A DNA stretch of 64,000 nt from Thermotoga maritima MSB8. GTDB taxonomy: Bacteria > Thermotogota > Thermotogae > Thermotogales > Thermotogaceae. The stretch spans positions 820,465 to 884,464 of the forward strand of contig NC_000853.1 in the NCBI RefSeq assembly GCF_000008545.1. Reading direction: 5' to 3'. Below the pieces are notes generated by a model. The model made no database searches, had not been told where the DNA came from, and saw nothing but the letters and a program-made list of their open reading frames with translations. Below, piece after piece: positions 34,379 through 43,687 of this stretch (position 1 is its first letter; every line of letters begins with the position of its first letter). Both the position numbers and the translations under genes were made by a program.

Positions 34379-34831
34379 ATGAGGGTAAAGGATGCCGTCA
34401 TCTATGATATTTCCGCTGTTTTTGAAGATGAAACGGTTGAAACGGTGATAAAGCTCCTCTCCAGGCAGAATCTTTCTGGAGTTCCCGTTGTTGACCATGA
34501 TATGAGGGTGGTTGGCTTTGTCAGTGAAAGCGACCTCATAAAGGCTCTTGTACCCAGTTATTTCTCGCTTTTGAGATCTGCTTCGTTCATTCCAGACACC
34601 AACCAGCTGATAAGAAACGTAGTCAAAATAAAGGACAGACCCGTATCTGAATTTATGAACAAGCCTCCCGTTGTTGTGAAAGAAGACGATCCGCTCATTG
34701 TAGCAGCTGATTATCTCATAAGACACGGCTTTAAATCGCTTCCTGTTGTTGACGAAGCTATGCAGCTCGTTGGTATAGTGAGAAGAATAGATATTCTGAG
34801 GGTAGTTTCGGAGGGGAAGCTGGAAATATGA
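34379..34831 (+). CDS. CBS-domain pair protein
   Basis: 150 aa made almost entirely of two CBS motifs (about residues 5-60 and 90-148), for example LSRQNLSGVPVVDHDMRVVG and RHGFKSLPVVDEAMQLVG. CBS pairs bind adenine nucleotides and sense energy state. No catalytic domain is attached. Its ATG directly follows the stop codon of the PfkB gene, and its stop overlaps mtaB by 4 nt, so it may regulate a neighbour (inference). Confidence 0.9.
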   Translation: MRVKDAVIYDISAVFEDETVETVIKLLSRQNLSGVPVVDHDMRVVGFVSESDLIKALVPSYFSLLRSASFIPDTNQLIRNVVKIKDRPVSEFMNKPPVVVKEDDPLIVAADYLIRHGFKSLPVVDEAMQLVGIVRRIDILRVVSEGKLEI

Positions 34832-36132
34832 AAACTGTCAGGATAGAGACCTTCGGCTGTAAGGTGAATCAGTACGAAAGTGAATACATGGCTGAACAGT
34901 TAGAAAAAGCCGGGTACGTGGTTTTACCCGACGGGAATGCTGCTTACTATATAGTGAACTCGTGTGCCGTTACCAAGGAAGTCGAGAAGAAAGTGAAGAG
35001 ATTGATAAAGAGTATCAGAAACAGGAACAAGAACGCAAAAATCATCCTCACCGGTTGTTTTGCCCAGCTTTCTCCGGATGAGGCAAAGAATCTTCCGGTG
35101 GACATGGTTCTGGGAATCGATGAGAAGAAACACATAGTGGATCATATTAACTCCTTGAATGGCAAACAACAGGTTGTTGTATCTGAACCCGGCCGGCCCG
35201 TTTACGAGAAAGTGAAAGGAAGTTTCGAAGACAGAACCCGTTCTTACATAAAGGTTGAAGACGGGTGTGACAACACCTGCACCTACTGTGCTATCAGGTT
35301 GGCCCGTGGCACAAGAATCAGAAGTAAGCCGCTCGAAATATTCAAAGAGGAATTCGCGGAAATGGTAATGAAAGGTTACAAAGAGATCGTGATAACCGGG
35401 GTCAATCTTGGAAAATATGGAAAGGACATGGGTTCTTCACTTGCTGAACTTCTAAAGGTCATCGAGAAAGTTCCTGGGGATTATCGAGTGCGTCTCAGCT
35501 CCATAAATGTGGAAGACGTGAACGACGAAATTGTGAAGGCTTTCAAGAGAAACCCCAGACTGTGTCCGCATCTTCATATTTCGGTTCAGAGCGGATCCGA
35601 TGATGTGTTGAAAAGGATGGGAAGAAAATACAAAATCTCTGATTTCATGCGTGTTGTTGACAAATTGAGAAGTATCGATCCAGATTTTTCAATAACAACG
35701 GACATAATCGTTGGTTTCCCTGGAGAAACGGATGCCGACTTCCAGAGAACTCTTGAACTGGTGGAGAAAGTGGAGTTCAGCAGAGTACACATTTTCCGAT
35801 TCTCACCACGCCCCGGAACTCCAGCGAGCAGAATGGAAGGCGGTGTTCCCGAATCGAAGAAGAAAGAGCGTCTGGATGTTTTAAAAGAGAAAGCGAAAGA
35901 TGTTTCTATCAGGTACAGGAAGAGAATCATTGGGAAAGAAAGAAAAGTACTCGCTGAGTGGTACGTTATGAAAGGTGTTCTTTCTGGCTATGACGAGTAC
36001 TACGTGAAGCACGAGTTTGTAGGAAATAGAGTGGGAGAATTTCATAGTGTGAGGGTGAAATCCCTTTCAGAAGAGGGAGTGATTTCCTGTCGTGCTGATA
36101 TGGTGGAGGGGAAAGTTCCGGCGCGCGGATGA
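34828..36132 (+). CDS. mtaB: tRNA t6A37 methylthiotransferase (MtaB type)
   Basis: 434 aa methylthiotransferase. The N-terminal UPF0004 domain has its first cluster Cys in TFGCKVNQYES, diagnostic for MtaB over MiaB and RimO, then NSCAVT and TGCFAQ. The radical-SAM cluster is CDNTCTYCAI near residue 150. A TRAM-like tail closes the protein. It converts t6A to ms2t6A at position 37 of ANN-decoding tRNAs. ATGA overlap with the CBS gene. Confidence 0.9.
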   Translation: MKTVRIETFGCKVNQYESEYMAEQLEKAGYVVLPDGNAAYYIVNSCAVTKEVEKKVKRLIKSIRNRNKNAKIILTGCFAQLSPDEAKNLPVDMVLGIDEKKHIVDHINSLNGKQQVVVSEPGRPVYEKVKGSFEDRTRSYIKVEDGCDNTCTYCAIRLARGTRIRSKPLEIFKEEFAEMVMKGYKEIVITGVNLGKYGKDMGSSLAELLKVIEKVPGDYRVRLSSINVEDVNDEIVKAFKRNPRLCPHLHISVQSGSDDVLKRMGRKYKISDFMRVVDKLRSIDPDFSITTDIIVGFPGETDADFQRTLELVEKVEFSRVHIFRFSPRPGTPASRMEGGVPESKKKERLDVLKEKAKDVSIRYRKRIIGKERKVLAEWYVMKGVLSGYDEYYVKHEFVGNRVGEFHSVRVKSLSEEGVISCRADMVEGKVPARG

Positions 36133-36913
36133 AATTTCACTGGATTTCTCTCTGTTTGAAAAGTCGCTCCAGGGAGCGGTGTATGAAACTCTGAGAACTT
36201 ACAGTAGGGCCCCGTTTGCGGCTTACAAACATTACACTAGGCTGAAAAGATCTGCCGATTTCTTTAATCTTCCTCTTTCTCTGAGCTTCGATGAATTCAC
36301 AAAGGTGCTGAAGGCGGGAGCTGATGAGTTCAAACAAGAAGTGAGAATCAAAGTCTATCTTTTCCCTGATTCCGGGGAGGTTCTCTTTGTGTTCTCACCG
36401 CTCAATATACCAGACCTGGAGACAGGAGTCGAGGTGAAAATATCGAACGTTCGAAGGATACCGGATCTTTCTACTCCACCAGCTCTAAAAATAACTGGAC
36501 GCACCGACATAGTGCTTGCAAGAAGGGAAATAGTGGACTGCTACGATGTGATTTTGCTCGGTTTGAACGGGCAGGTCTGTGAGGGAAGTTTCAGCAATGT
36601 GTTTCTGGTGAAAGAAGGCAAATTGATTACACCATCGCTTGACAGCGGTATTCTGGATGGCATCACACGGGAAAACGTTATAAAGCTCGCAAAAAGTCTC
36701 GAGATACCTGTTGAAGAAAGAGTAGTGTGGGTGTGGGAACTGTTCGAAGCGGATGAAATGTTTCTCACACACACAAGTGCGGGAGTGGTTCCTGTCAGAA
36801 GGTTGAACGAGCACTCGTTTTTCGAGGAAGAGCCAGGACCTGTGACAGCGACTTTGATGGAAAACTTTGAGCCTTTTGTCTTAAATCTGGAGGAAAACTG
36901 GGTGGGAATATGA
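36092..36913 (+). CDS. Class IV aminotransferase/aminodeoxychorismate lyase-like PLP enzyme
   Basis: 273 aa of PLP fold type IV. Its start overlaps the last 41 bases of mtaB. GTG 36092 gives LIWWRGKF, which matches the usual family N-terminus. Visible motifs are YETLRTY near residue 35, the probable PLP lysine in ALKITGRTD, and EGSFSNVFLV with SGILDGITREN. The spacing around the lysine resembles PabC (4-amino-4-deoxychorismate lyase), but branched-chain or D-amino-acid aminotransferase is also possible. No folate genes adjoin. Confidence 0.8.
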   Translation: MLIWWRGKFRRADEISLDFSLFEKSLQGAVYETLRTYSRAPFAAYKHYTRLKRSADFFNLPLSLSFDEFTKVLKAGADEFKQEVRIKVYLFPDSGEVLFVFSPLNIPDLETGVEVKISNVRRIPDLSTPPALKITGRTDIVLARREIVDCYDVILLGLNGQVCEGSFSNVFLVKEGKLITPSLDSGILDGITRENVIKLAKSLEIPVEERVVWVWELFEADEMFLTHTSAGVVPVRRLNEHSFFEEEPGPVTATLMENFEPFVLNLEENWVGI

Positions 36914-37215
36914 TTCTTCTCAGACAGCTGCTTGATGAGCTTTCCACCAAACAACCTCTTTTTTTTGAACTGAAGATAAAGATGCTCCTTTCTGAATGGG
37001 ACAAGATAGTTGGACCTGTGATAGCGAGGCACACGAAGGTGGAAAAAGTGGAGAACGGGACAGTTTACATTGTTTGCGATGATTCGCTGTGGATGACGGA
37101 ACTCACCATGCAGAAAGATCGCTTGCTCAAAATTCTGAATGAAAGATCGGGCAAAGAACTGTTCAGAGATATAAAGTTCAGGAGGGGAAAAGTAGATGGA
37201 AAAGTACTCCGCTGA
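36910..37215 (+). CDS. DUF721/DciA-like protein
   Basis: 101-aa protein with the DUF721 pattern: SEWDKIVGPVIARHTKVEKVENGTV, then LWMTELTMQKDRLLKILNE. DciA proteins help load the replicative helicase DnaB, and DUF721 genes often precede gyrB, as here. It overlaps the aminotransferase by 4 nt and gyrB by 20 nt. The assignment rests on fold pattern and position. Confidence 0.75.
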   Translation: MILLRQLLDELSTKQPLFFELKIKMLLSEWDKIVGPVIARHTKVEKVENGTVYIVCDDSLWMTELTMQKDRLLKILNERSGKELFRDIKFRRGKVDGKVLR

Positions 37216-39106
37216 AAGTATAAAGGTTTTAAAAGGACTGGAACCTGTCCGAATGCGACCCGGAATGTACATAGGATCCACGGGCAAACGTGGATTGCAT
37301 CACCTCGTGTACGAAGTGGTTGACAACAGTGTTGATGAGGCACTCGCTGGATACTGCGACTGGATACGTGTGACTCTCCATGAAGATGGAAGTGTGGAAG
37401 TCGAGGACAACGGAAGGGGAATCCCCGTTGACATACATCCAGAAGAGGGAAGAAGCGCTCTGGAAGTGGTTTTCACAGTTCTTCATGCGGGCGGAAAATT
37501 CTCCAAGGATTCCTACAAGATAAGCGGTGGCCTGCACGGTGTTGGTGTATCGGTGGTGAACGCTCTTTCGGAGTGGCTGGAAGTGCGGGTACATCGTGAC
37601 GGGAAGATCTACAGACAAAGATACGAAAGGGGTAAACCGGTCACACCTGTGGAAGTGATAGGAGAAACCGATAAGCACGGCACGATCGTTCGATTCAAAC
37701 CCGATCCTCTCATATTTTCGGAGACAGAGTTCGATCCCGACATACTCGAACACAGATTGAGAGAGATAGCTTTCCTAGTACCAGGACTCAAAATAGAATT
37801 CGAAGACAGAATAAACGGAGAGAAGAAAACCTTCAAATTCGACGGAGGCATAGTGGAGTATGTGAAGTATTTGAACCGTGGGAAAAAAGCTCTACACGAT
37901 GTGATACACATAAAGAGAACGGAAAAAGTGAAAACAAAAAATGGTGAAGACGAAGTGATAGTGGAGATCGCCTTTCAATACACTGATTCGTATTCTGAAG
38001 ATATCGTGTCTTTTGCAAACACCATAAAAACTGTCGATGGTGGAACTCATGTTACAGCCTTTAAGAGCACCCTCACAAGACTCATGAACGAGTATGGGAA
38101 AAAACATAATTTTCTCAAGAAAGACGATTCCTTCCAGGGTGAGGATGTTAGAGAAGGCCTCACGGCGGTTATCAGTGTTTACGTGAAGAACCCCGAATTC
38201 GAAGGGCAAACAAAGTCAAAACTCGGCAACGAAGAAGTCAAGGAAGCGGTAACCAAGGCTATGAGAGAAGAGCTGAAAAAAATATTCGACGCGAATCCCG
38301 AGCTCGTGAAAACAATTCTTTCAAAGATCATGAGCACCAAACAGGCAAGAGAAGCGGCAAAGAGAGCTCGAGAAATGGTGAGAAGGAAAAACGTTCTTCA
38401 AAACACAACACTTCCCGGAAAACTGGCAGACTGTAGTTCCACACATAGAGAGAAAACGGAGCTTTTCATCGTGGAAGGTGACTCTGCCGGGGGATCGGCA
38501 AAACAGGCCAGAGACAGAGAATTTCAGGCTGTTCTTCCCATAAGAGGAAAGATTTTGAACGTGGAAAAATCATCTCTCGATAGATTACTGAAAAACGAGC
38601 AGATCAGTGACATAATTGTTGCAGTGGGAACGGGCATAGGAGATGATTTCGACGAAAGCAAGCTCAGATACGGTAGGATTATCATCATGACCGACGCCGA
38701 TATAGACGGTGCACACATAAGAACTCTCCTTCTGACACTCTTCTATAGATACATGAGACCCCTCATCGAACAGGGCAGGGTATACATAGCACTCCCACCT
38801 CTCTACAGGATCAAAGCTGGAAGAGAAGAGTTCTACGTTTACAGTGACCAGGAGCTGGCGGAATACAAAGAGAAACTCCAGGGAAAAAGGATCGAAATTC
38901 AACGGTACAAAGGACTTGGCGAGATGAATCCTGAGCAGCTCTGGGAAACAACGATGAATCCAGAAACGAGAAAAATCATAAGGGTAACTATAGAAGATGC
39001 CGAAGAAGCGGATAGACTCTTTGAAATTCTCATGGGTAACGATCCATCCAGTAGAAGGGAGTTCATAGAAAGGCACGCTCTGAAAGTGAAAGAACTGGAT
39101 ATCTAG
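37196..39106 (+). CDS. gyrB: DNA gyrase subunit B
   Basis: 636 aa, the usual short bacterial GyrB. The GHKL ATPase has VDNSVDEALAG, VEDNGRGIPVD and GGLHGVGVSVVNALS in the first 120 residues. The Toprim domain has EGDSAGGSAKQARDR near residue 425 and the metal-binding DADIDGAHIRTLLL near residue 500. With GyrA it introduces negative supercoils; Thermotoga also has reverse gyrase. The start lies inside the DciA-like gene. Confidence 0.97.
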   Translation: MEKYSAESIKVLKGLEPVRMRPGMYIGSTGKRGLHHLVYEVVDNSVDEALAGYCDWIRVTLHEDGSVEVEDNGRGIPVDIHPEEGRSALEVVFTVLHAGGKFSKDSYKISGGLHGVGVSVVNALSEWLEVRVHRDGKIYRQRYERGKPVTPVEVIGETDKHGTIVRFKPDPLIFSETEFDPDILEHRLREIAFLVPGLKIEFEDRINGEKKTFKFDGGIVEYVKYLNRGKKALHDVIHIKRTEKVKTKNGEDEVIVEIAFQYTDSYSEDIVSFANTIKTVDGGTHVTAFKSTLTRLMNEYGKKHNFLKKDDSFQGEDVREGLTAVISVYVKNPEFEGQTKSKLGNEEVKEAVTKAMREELKKIFDANPELVKTILSKIMSTKQAREAAKRAREMVRRKNVLQNTTLPGKLADCSSTHREKTELFIVEGDSAGGSAKQARDREFQAVLPIRGKILNVEKSSLDRLLKNEQISDIIVAVGTGIGDDFDESKLRYGRIIIMTDADIDGAHIRTLLLTLFYRYMRPLIEQGRVYIALPPLYRIKAGREEFYVYSDQELAEYKEKLQGKRIEIQRYKGLGEMNPEQLWETTMNPETRKIIRVTIEDAEEADRLFEILMGNDPSSRREFIERHALKVKELDI

Positions 39107-39108
39107 TC

Positions 39109-39663
39109 ATGAGATCCCTGAGAGTTCTTCTCATCACAATGATTGTTCTTTACATTCTGTTCTTTGTGAATTCTTTTTTTCAAAGTCGTAGAGAACACGT
39201 GAGGGTTCCAGAAAAAGTGTATTCATATTTGATAGAAAATTTTAACATTTCTCCAAAAAGTATTATAATAGATTCGAAAAAGGCTATAGGGATAGTTTTC
39301 TATGAAGGGAATTATTATTTATGCGCTGAAGATGGGAGTTTGGTAGCTTCGTTATCGAAAAAGGACCTATTCAAATTCTACCCAGTGTTTCTGGAAGTTA
39401 ATCTTGAAGGGCTTCGACTTTCAAAGAGCGACAGGGAAATTCTGGAGATGTTGATTCCGATTCTGAAAAGTTCTGTAGTGTCCGCTGTTTTTTTTGAGTC
39501 AAAAGAAGTTGTTCTGCTGAAGGGATCCAGAATCATGTTTGAAGAATGGAAAGATCTTGTCGAGAACTTTCAGGTAATAATGGAGCAATCTGAGAAAATG
39601 AAAGCGAAGGAAAGGTATTTCCTGACGGATGATGGAAGATTGATGTGGATAAGGGGTGATTGA
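39109..39663 (+). CDS. Single-pass membrane protein, candidate FtsQ/DivIB
   Basis: 184 aa: a short cytoplasmic start, one membrane helix (residues about 5-24), then an extracytoplasmic domain. That part has alternating strands and a Tyr-Leu-Cys-Ala-Glu-Asp-Gly turn resembling the FtsQ beta domain (FYEGNYYLCAEDGSLVA), then GLRLSKSDREILEMLIPIL. It sits directly before ftsA-ftsZ, the place of ftsQ in many bacteria. Similarity is weak and the protein is shorter than FtsQ (~250 aa), so the name is an inference. It overlaps ftsA by 8 nt. Confidence 0.5.
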   Translation: MRSLRVLLITMIVLYILFFVNSFFQSRREHVRVPEKVYSYLIENFNISPKSIIIDSKKAIGIVFYEGNYYLCAEDGSLVASLSKKDLFKFYPVFLEVNLEGLRLSKSDREILEMLIPILKSSVVSAVFFESKEVVLLKGSRIMFEEWKDLVENFQVIMEQSEKMKAKERYFLTDDGRLMWIRGD

Positions 39664-40915
39664 CTTGTCAAAAACTGTCTTTTATACCTCGATTGATATA
39701 GGTTCACGATATATAAAAGGACTCGTTCTCGGAAAACGTGATCAAGAATGGGAAGCACTGGCCTTTTCAAGTGTGAAATCGAGAGGATTGGATGAAGGTG
39801 AAATAAAAGACGCCATCGCTTTCAAAGAATCTGTGAACACACTGCTTAAAGAACTCGAAGAACAGCTGCAAAAGTCTCTGAGAAGTGATTTTGTCATTTC
39901 TTTCAGCAGCGTGAGTTTTGAAAGAGAAGACACCGTGATCGAAAGGGACTTCGGTGAAGAGAAACGATCTATCACCCTGGACATCTTGAGTGAGATGCAA
40001 TCGGAAGCTCTTGAGAAATTGAAAGAGAACGGGAAAACTCCTCTTCACATATTTTCGAAAAGATATCTCCTGGACGACGAAAGGATCGTTTTCAATCCTC
40101 TCGATATGAAGGCTTCGAAGATAGCCATCGAGTACACATCCATTGTCGTACCTTTGAAAGTTTATGAGATGTTCTACAATTTCTTGCAGGATACCGTTAA
40201 AAGTCCGTTTCAGTTGAAGTCTTCTCTTGTTTCAACTGCCGAGGGAGTTCTCACCACGCCTGAGAAAGACCGAGGTGTGGTGGTTGTGAACCTGGGATAC
40301 AATTTCACCGGGTTGATAGCGTACAAAAACGGTGTTCCCATAAAGATATCCTACGTTCCTGTGGGGATGAAGCATGTTATAAAAGATGTTTCTGCAGTTC
40401 TCGACACCTCCTTTGAAGAATCGGAAAGACTCATTATAACTCATGGAAACGCAGTTTATAACGATTTGAAAGAGGAGGAAATACAGTACAGAGGGCTCGA
40501 TGGAAACACCATAAAAACGACTACTGCGAAGAAACTTTCCGTCATTATACACGCACGTCTCAGAGAGATAATGAGCAAATCCAAGAAATTCTTCAGGGAA
40601 GTTGAAGCGAAGATAGTAGAAGAAGGGGAAATAGGGATACCTGGTGGTGTGGTTCTCACCGGGGGAGGGGCCAAGATTCCAAGAATAAACGAACTGGCCA
40701 CGGAGGTGTTTAAATCTCCGGTGAGAACGGGTTGTTACGCGAATTCCGACAGACCATCCATCATCAATGCGGATGAAGTTGCCAATGACCCTTCCTTCGC
40801 TGCTGCGTTTGGAAATGTTTTCGCCGTTTCGGAAAATCCTTATGAGGAAACTCCGGTGAAAAGTGAAAATCCGCTGAAGAAAATTTTCAGACTCTTCAAA
40901 GAATTGATGGAGTGA
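39656..40915 (+). CDS. ftsA: Cell division protein FtsA
   Basis: 419 aa from GTG 39656. TTG 39665 is better placed relative to the Shine-Dalgarno AAGGGGTGA and would give 416 aa. It is an actin-like ATPase that tethers FtsZ to the membrane. Phosphate loops read SIDIGSRYIKG near residue 12 and VVNLGYNFTG near residue 205; GGVVLTGGGAKIP is the adenosine motif near residue 330. The C-terminal helix NPLKKIFRLFKELM is the amphipathic membrane anchor. It shares an operon with ftsZ, 16 bases downstream. Confidence 0.97.
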   Translation: MIDLSKTVFYTSIDIGSRYIKGLVLGKRDQEWEALAFSSVKSRGLDEGEIKDAIAFKESVNTLLKELEEQLQKSLRSDFVISFSSVSFEREDTVIERDFGEEKRSITLDILSEMQSEALEKLKENGKTPLHIFSKRYLLDDERIVFNPLDMKASKIAIEYTSIVVPLKVYEMFYNFLQDTVKSPFQLKSSLVSTAEGVLTTPEKDRGVVVVNLGYNFTGLIAYKNGVPIKISYVPVGMKHVIKDVSAVLDTSFEESERLIITHGNAVYNDLKEEEIQYRGLDGNTIKTTTAKKLSVIIHARLREIMSKSKKFFREVEAKIVEEGEIGIPGGVVLTGGGAKIPRINELATEVFKSPVRTGCYANSDRPSIINADEVANDPSFAAAFGNVFAVSENPYEETPVKSENPLKKIFRLFKELME

Positions 40916-40931
40916 GTAGGAGGTTAAGAGT

Positions 40932-41987
40932 ATGGGATTTGACCTTGATGTTGAGAAGAAAAAGGAAAATAGAAACATCCCTCAGGCGAACAATTTGAAG
41001 ATAAAAGTCATAGGTGTAGGCGGTGCCGGAAACAATGCCATAAACAGAATGATAGAAATAGGAATACACGGTGTTGAATTTGTCGCGGTGAACACCGATC
41101 TTCAGGTACTGGAGGCTTCTAACGCTGACGTGAAGATTCAGATCGGTGAGAACATCACACGAGGCCTTGGTGCAGGGGGACGTCCCGAGATAGGAGAACA
41201 AGCTGCTCTTGAGAGCGAGGAAAAAATCAGAGAAGTGCTCCAGGATACCCACATGGTCTTCATAACTGCAGGGTTCGGAGGAGGGACGGGAACAGGTGCT
41301 TCCCCTGTCATAGCAAAGATAGCCAAAGAAATGGGAATCCTGACTGTAGCCATAGTGACGACTCCCTTCTATTTCGAAGGCCCGGAGAGACTCAAAAAAG
41401 CGATAGAGGGGCTCAAAAAACTTCGAAAACATGTGGATACCCTCATAAAGATATCCAACAACAAACTCATGGAAGAACTCCCGAGGGATGTCAAGATAAA
41501 GGATGCTTTTCTGAAGGCTGACGAGACTCTTCACCAGGGAGTGAAAGGAATTTCGGAACTGATAACGAAGAGGGGTTACATAAATCTCGACTTTGCAGAC
41601 ATAGAGTCGGTAATGAAGGACGCCGGTGCTGCGATCCTTGGCATAGGTGTTGGAAAGGGAGAACACAGAGCGAGAGAAGCTGCTAAGAAGGCTATGGAAA
41701 GCAAGTTGATAGAGCATCCTGTAGAAAATGCGAGTTCGATTGTGTTCAATATAACTGCTCCCAGCAATATAAGAATGGAGGAAGTGCACGAAGCAGCTAT
41801 GATCATAAGGCAGAACAGCAGTGAGGACGCGGACGTCAAATTCGGTCTCATCTTCGATGATGAAGTACCCGATGACGAAATACGTGTGATCTTCATAGCT
41901 ACAAGATTCCCAGATGAAGACAAGATTCTATTCCCGGAAGGTGACATACCGGCCATTTACAGATACGGTCTGGAGGGGCTTCTTTAA
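40932..41987 (+). CDS. ftsZ: Cell division protein FtsZ
   Basis: 351-aa tubulin-like GTPase that forms the division ring. GTP-binding motifs are [15 protein letters not shown] near residue 30 and the tubulin signature [15 protein letters not shown] near residue 116. The T7-loop region has [12 protein letters not shown] with its catalytic acids. The C-terminal peptide [11 protein letters not shown] binds FtsA. TAGGAGG precedes the ATG. Its stop overlaps the next start by one base (TAATG). Confidence 0.98.
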   Translation: MGFDLDVEKKKENRNIPQANNLKIKVIGVGGAGNNAINRMIEIGIHGVEFVAVNTDLQVLEASNADVKIQIGENITRGLGAGGRPEIGEQAALESEEKIREVLQDTHMVFITAGFGGGTGTGASPVIAKIAKEMGILTVAIVTTPFYFEGPERLKKAIEGLKKLRKHVDTLIKISNNKLMEELPRDVKIKDAFLKADETLHQGVKGISELITKRGYINLDFADIESVMKDAGAAILGIGVGKGEHRAREAAKKAMESKLIEHPVENASSIVFNITAPSNIRMEEVHEAAMIIRQNSSEDADVKFGLIFDDEVPDDEIRVIFIATRFPDEDKILFPEGDIPAIYRYGLEGLL

Positions 41988-43687
41988 TGCTGAGAAGATA
42001 CAGAAAATTGGGTGAAATTCTTCTGGAAAAAGGATTCATAACCAGAGAAGAGTTGGATAAGGCTCTTGAAATTCAAAAAGAGGAAAGGAAACCGCTCGGA
42101 GAAGTTCTAATTGAGACAGGGTATATCACGGAGGATCAGCTGCTGGAGGCTTTGAGTGAACAATACGGAGTCCCAATCCTGAAGGAACTACCAAAAAACA
42201 TACCACTCAACGTGGTGGGTTCTATTCCAAAGAACATCATCGAATCTCTGCACGTCATTCCTGTAGAAAAGAAGGAAGACGGAACTCTCGTGGTGGTGAC
42301 GGATAACGGAACGAACATTCCAAGGATCAAACAGGAGATACGTTTTCTCACGGGGAAGAATCCGGAGATTTATCTGGTGACGAGCAGAGATTTTTCTGTT
42401 TTGTATCAAACGTATGTTCTTGGTGTTCCTCTCGAACTTTTCGAGGAGCCTTACGTTGCTATAGAAGAAACACCAGAACAGGTTGAGGAAGAAGAGGAAG
42501 AAGAAAGGGAAGTAGAAGAAGCTCCCATCGTCCGGCTCGTAAACAATATCGTAAACCGTGCCATAGAAATGGGAGCGAGTGATATCCATATAGAACCGAT
42601 GAAAAGAACCGTGAGGGTGAGATTCAGAATAGATGGTATTTTGAGAAAAGTTCTTGAGTATCAAAAGCCACAGCACAACTCAGTTGTGGCACGAATTAAA
42701 ATTATGAGTGGTCTCGATGTGTCGGAAAGAAGACTTCCACAGGACGGGAAGTTTTACACGATAAAAGGCGGGGAACAGTACGATTTTCGCGTGTCAACCA
42801 TGCCTTCCACTTTCGGAGAAAAAGTCGTGATGAGAATACTGAAGGTGTCCGATGCAAACAAACGCCTCGAGGAACTTGGATACAGTGAATACAATCTGAA
42901 ACGAATTCTATCACTGTTAGAAAAACCCTACGGTATCATCCTGGTCACCGGACCAACGGGAAGCGGAAAATCCACCACACTTGTCGCTATGATAAATTAT
43001 TTGAAGAGTGAAAGTGTAAACATAGTAACAGCGGAAGACCCTGTGGAATACACCATCGAAGGGGTTACCCAATGTCAGGTTTTCCCAGAAATAGGTCTCA
43101 CGTTTGCACGGTACTTGAGAGCTTTCCTCAGGCAGGACCCTGACATCATCATGGTGGGTGAGATCAGAGACAGAGAAACCGCACAGCTTGCGGTGGAAGC
43201 TTCCCTCACGGGACACTTAGTTCTGAGTACACTTCACACCAACACCGCTGCTGGTGCTGTTTCAAGGCTCATAGAAATGGGAATAGATCCTCACCTTCTC
43301 GGAGCCTCCCTTATCGGAATCATAGGTCAGAGGCTGGTGAGAAAGCTCTGTGATGAGTGTAAAATGCCTGGAGAGGTTCGAGATGAACAGGTAAAATCTT
43401 ATTTCGAACAATTCTTTGGAAAGGTACCAGATCAGATTTACTATCCTTCAGAAGAAGGATGTCCTGCCTGCAAGGGGATGAGATACAGAGGGAGAATGGC
43501 TATAGGGGAAGTTTTGATTGTGGATGAAGAGTTGAGAGAATTGATCTCTTCCAAAGCGAGTGAAACAGAGATTGCAAAGCTCGCAGTGAAAAAAGGTATG
43601 CGCACCATGTTCCAGGATGCCCTCGAAAAGGTTCTTCTTGGGCAGACGAGTATCGAAGAGGTTTTCAGGGTGACCACACCGCTATGA
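41987..43687 (+). CDS. Type IV pilus assembly ATPase PilB/GspE-like
   Basis: 566 aa. The N-terminal MshEN domain (residues about 1-150; GEILLEKGFITREELDKAL and EQYGVPIL) is a nucleotide- or c-di-GMP-binding module. It is followed by a secretion ATPase with Walker A VTGPTGSGKSTT near residue 325, Walker B and histidine boxes (TLHTNTAAGAVSRLIEMG), and a four-cysteine zinc motif built from CDEC and CPAC near residues 460-490. It powers pilus extension or type II secretion. The close link to ftsZ and the absence of other pilus genes nearby are unusual. Confidence 0.9.
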   Translation: MLRRYRKLGEILLEKGFITREELDKALEIQKEERKPLGEVLIETGYITEDQLLEALSEQYGVPILKELPKNIPLNVVGSIPKNIIESLHVIPVEKKEDGTLVVVTDNGTNIPRIKQEIRFLTGKNPEIYLVTSRDFSVLYQTYVLGVPLELFEEPYVAIEETPEQVEEEEEEEREVEEAPIVRLVNNIVNRAIEMGASDIHIEPMKRTVRVRFRIDGILRKVLEYQKPQHNSVVARIKIMSGLDVSERRLPQDGKFYTIKGGEQYDFRVSTMPSTFGEKVVMRILKVSDANKRLEELGYSEYNLKRILSLLEKPYGIILVTGPTGSGKSTTLVAMINYLKSESVNIVTAEDPVEYTIEGVTQCQVFPEIGLTFARYLRAFLRQDPDIIMVGEIRDRETAQLAVEASLTGHLVLSTLHTNTAAGAVSRLIEMGIDPHLLGASLIGIIGQRLVRKLCDECKMPGEVRDEQVKSYFEQFFGKVPDQIYYPSEEGCPACKGMRYRGRMAIGEVLIVDEELRELISSKASETEIAKLAVKKGMRTMFQDALEKVLLGQTSIEEVFRVTTPL

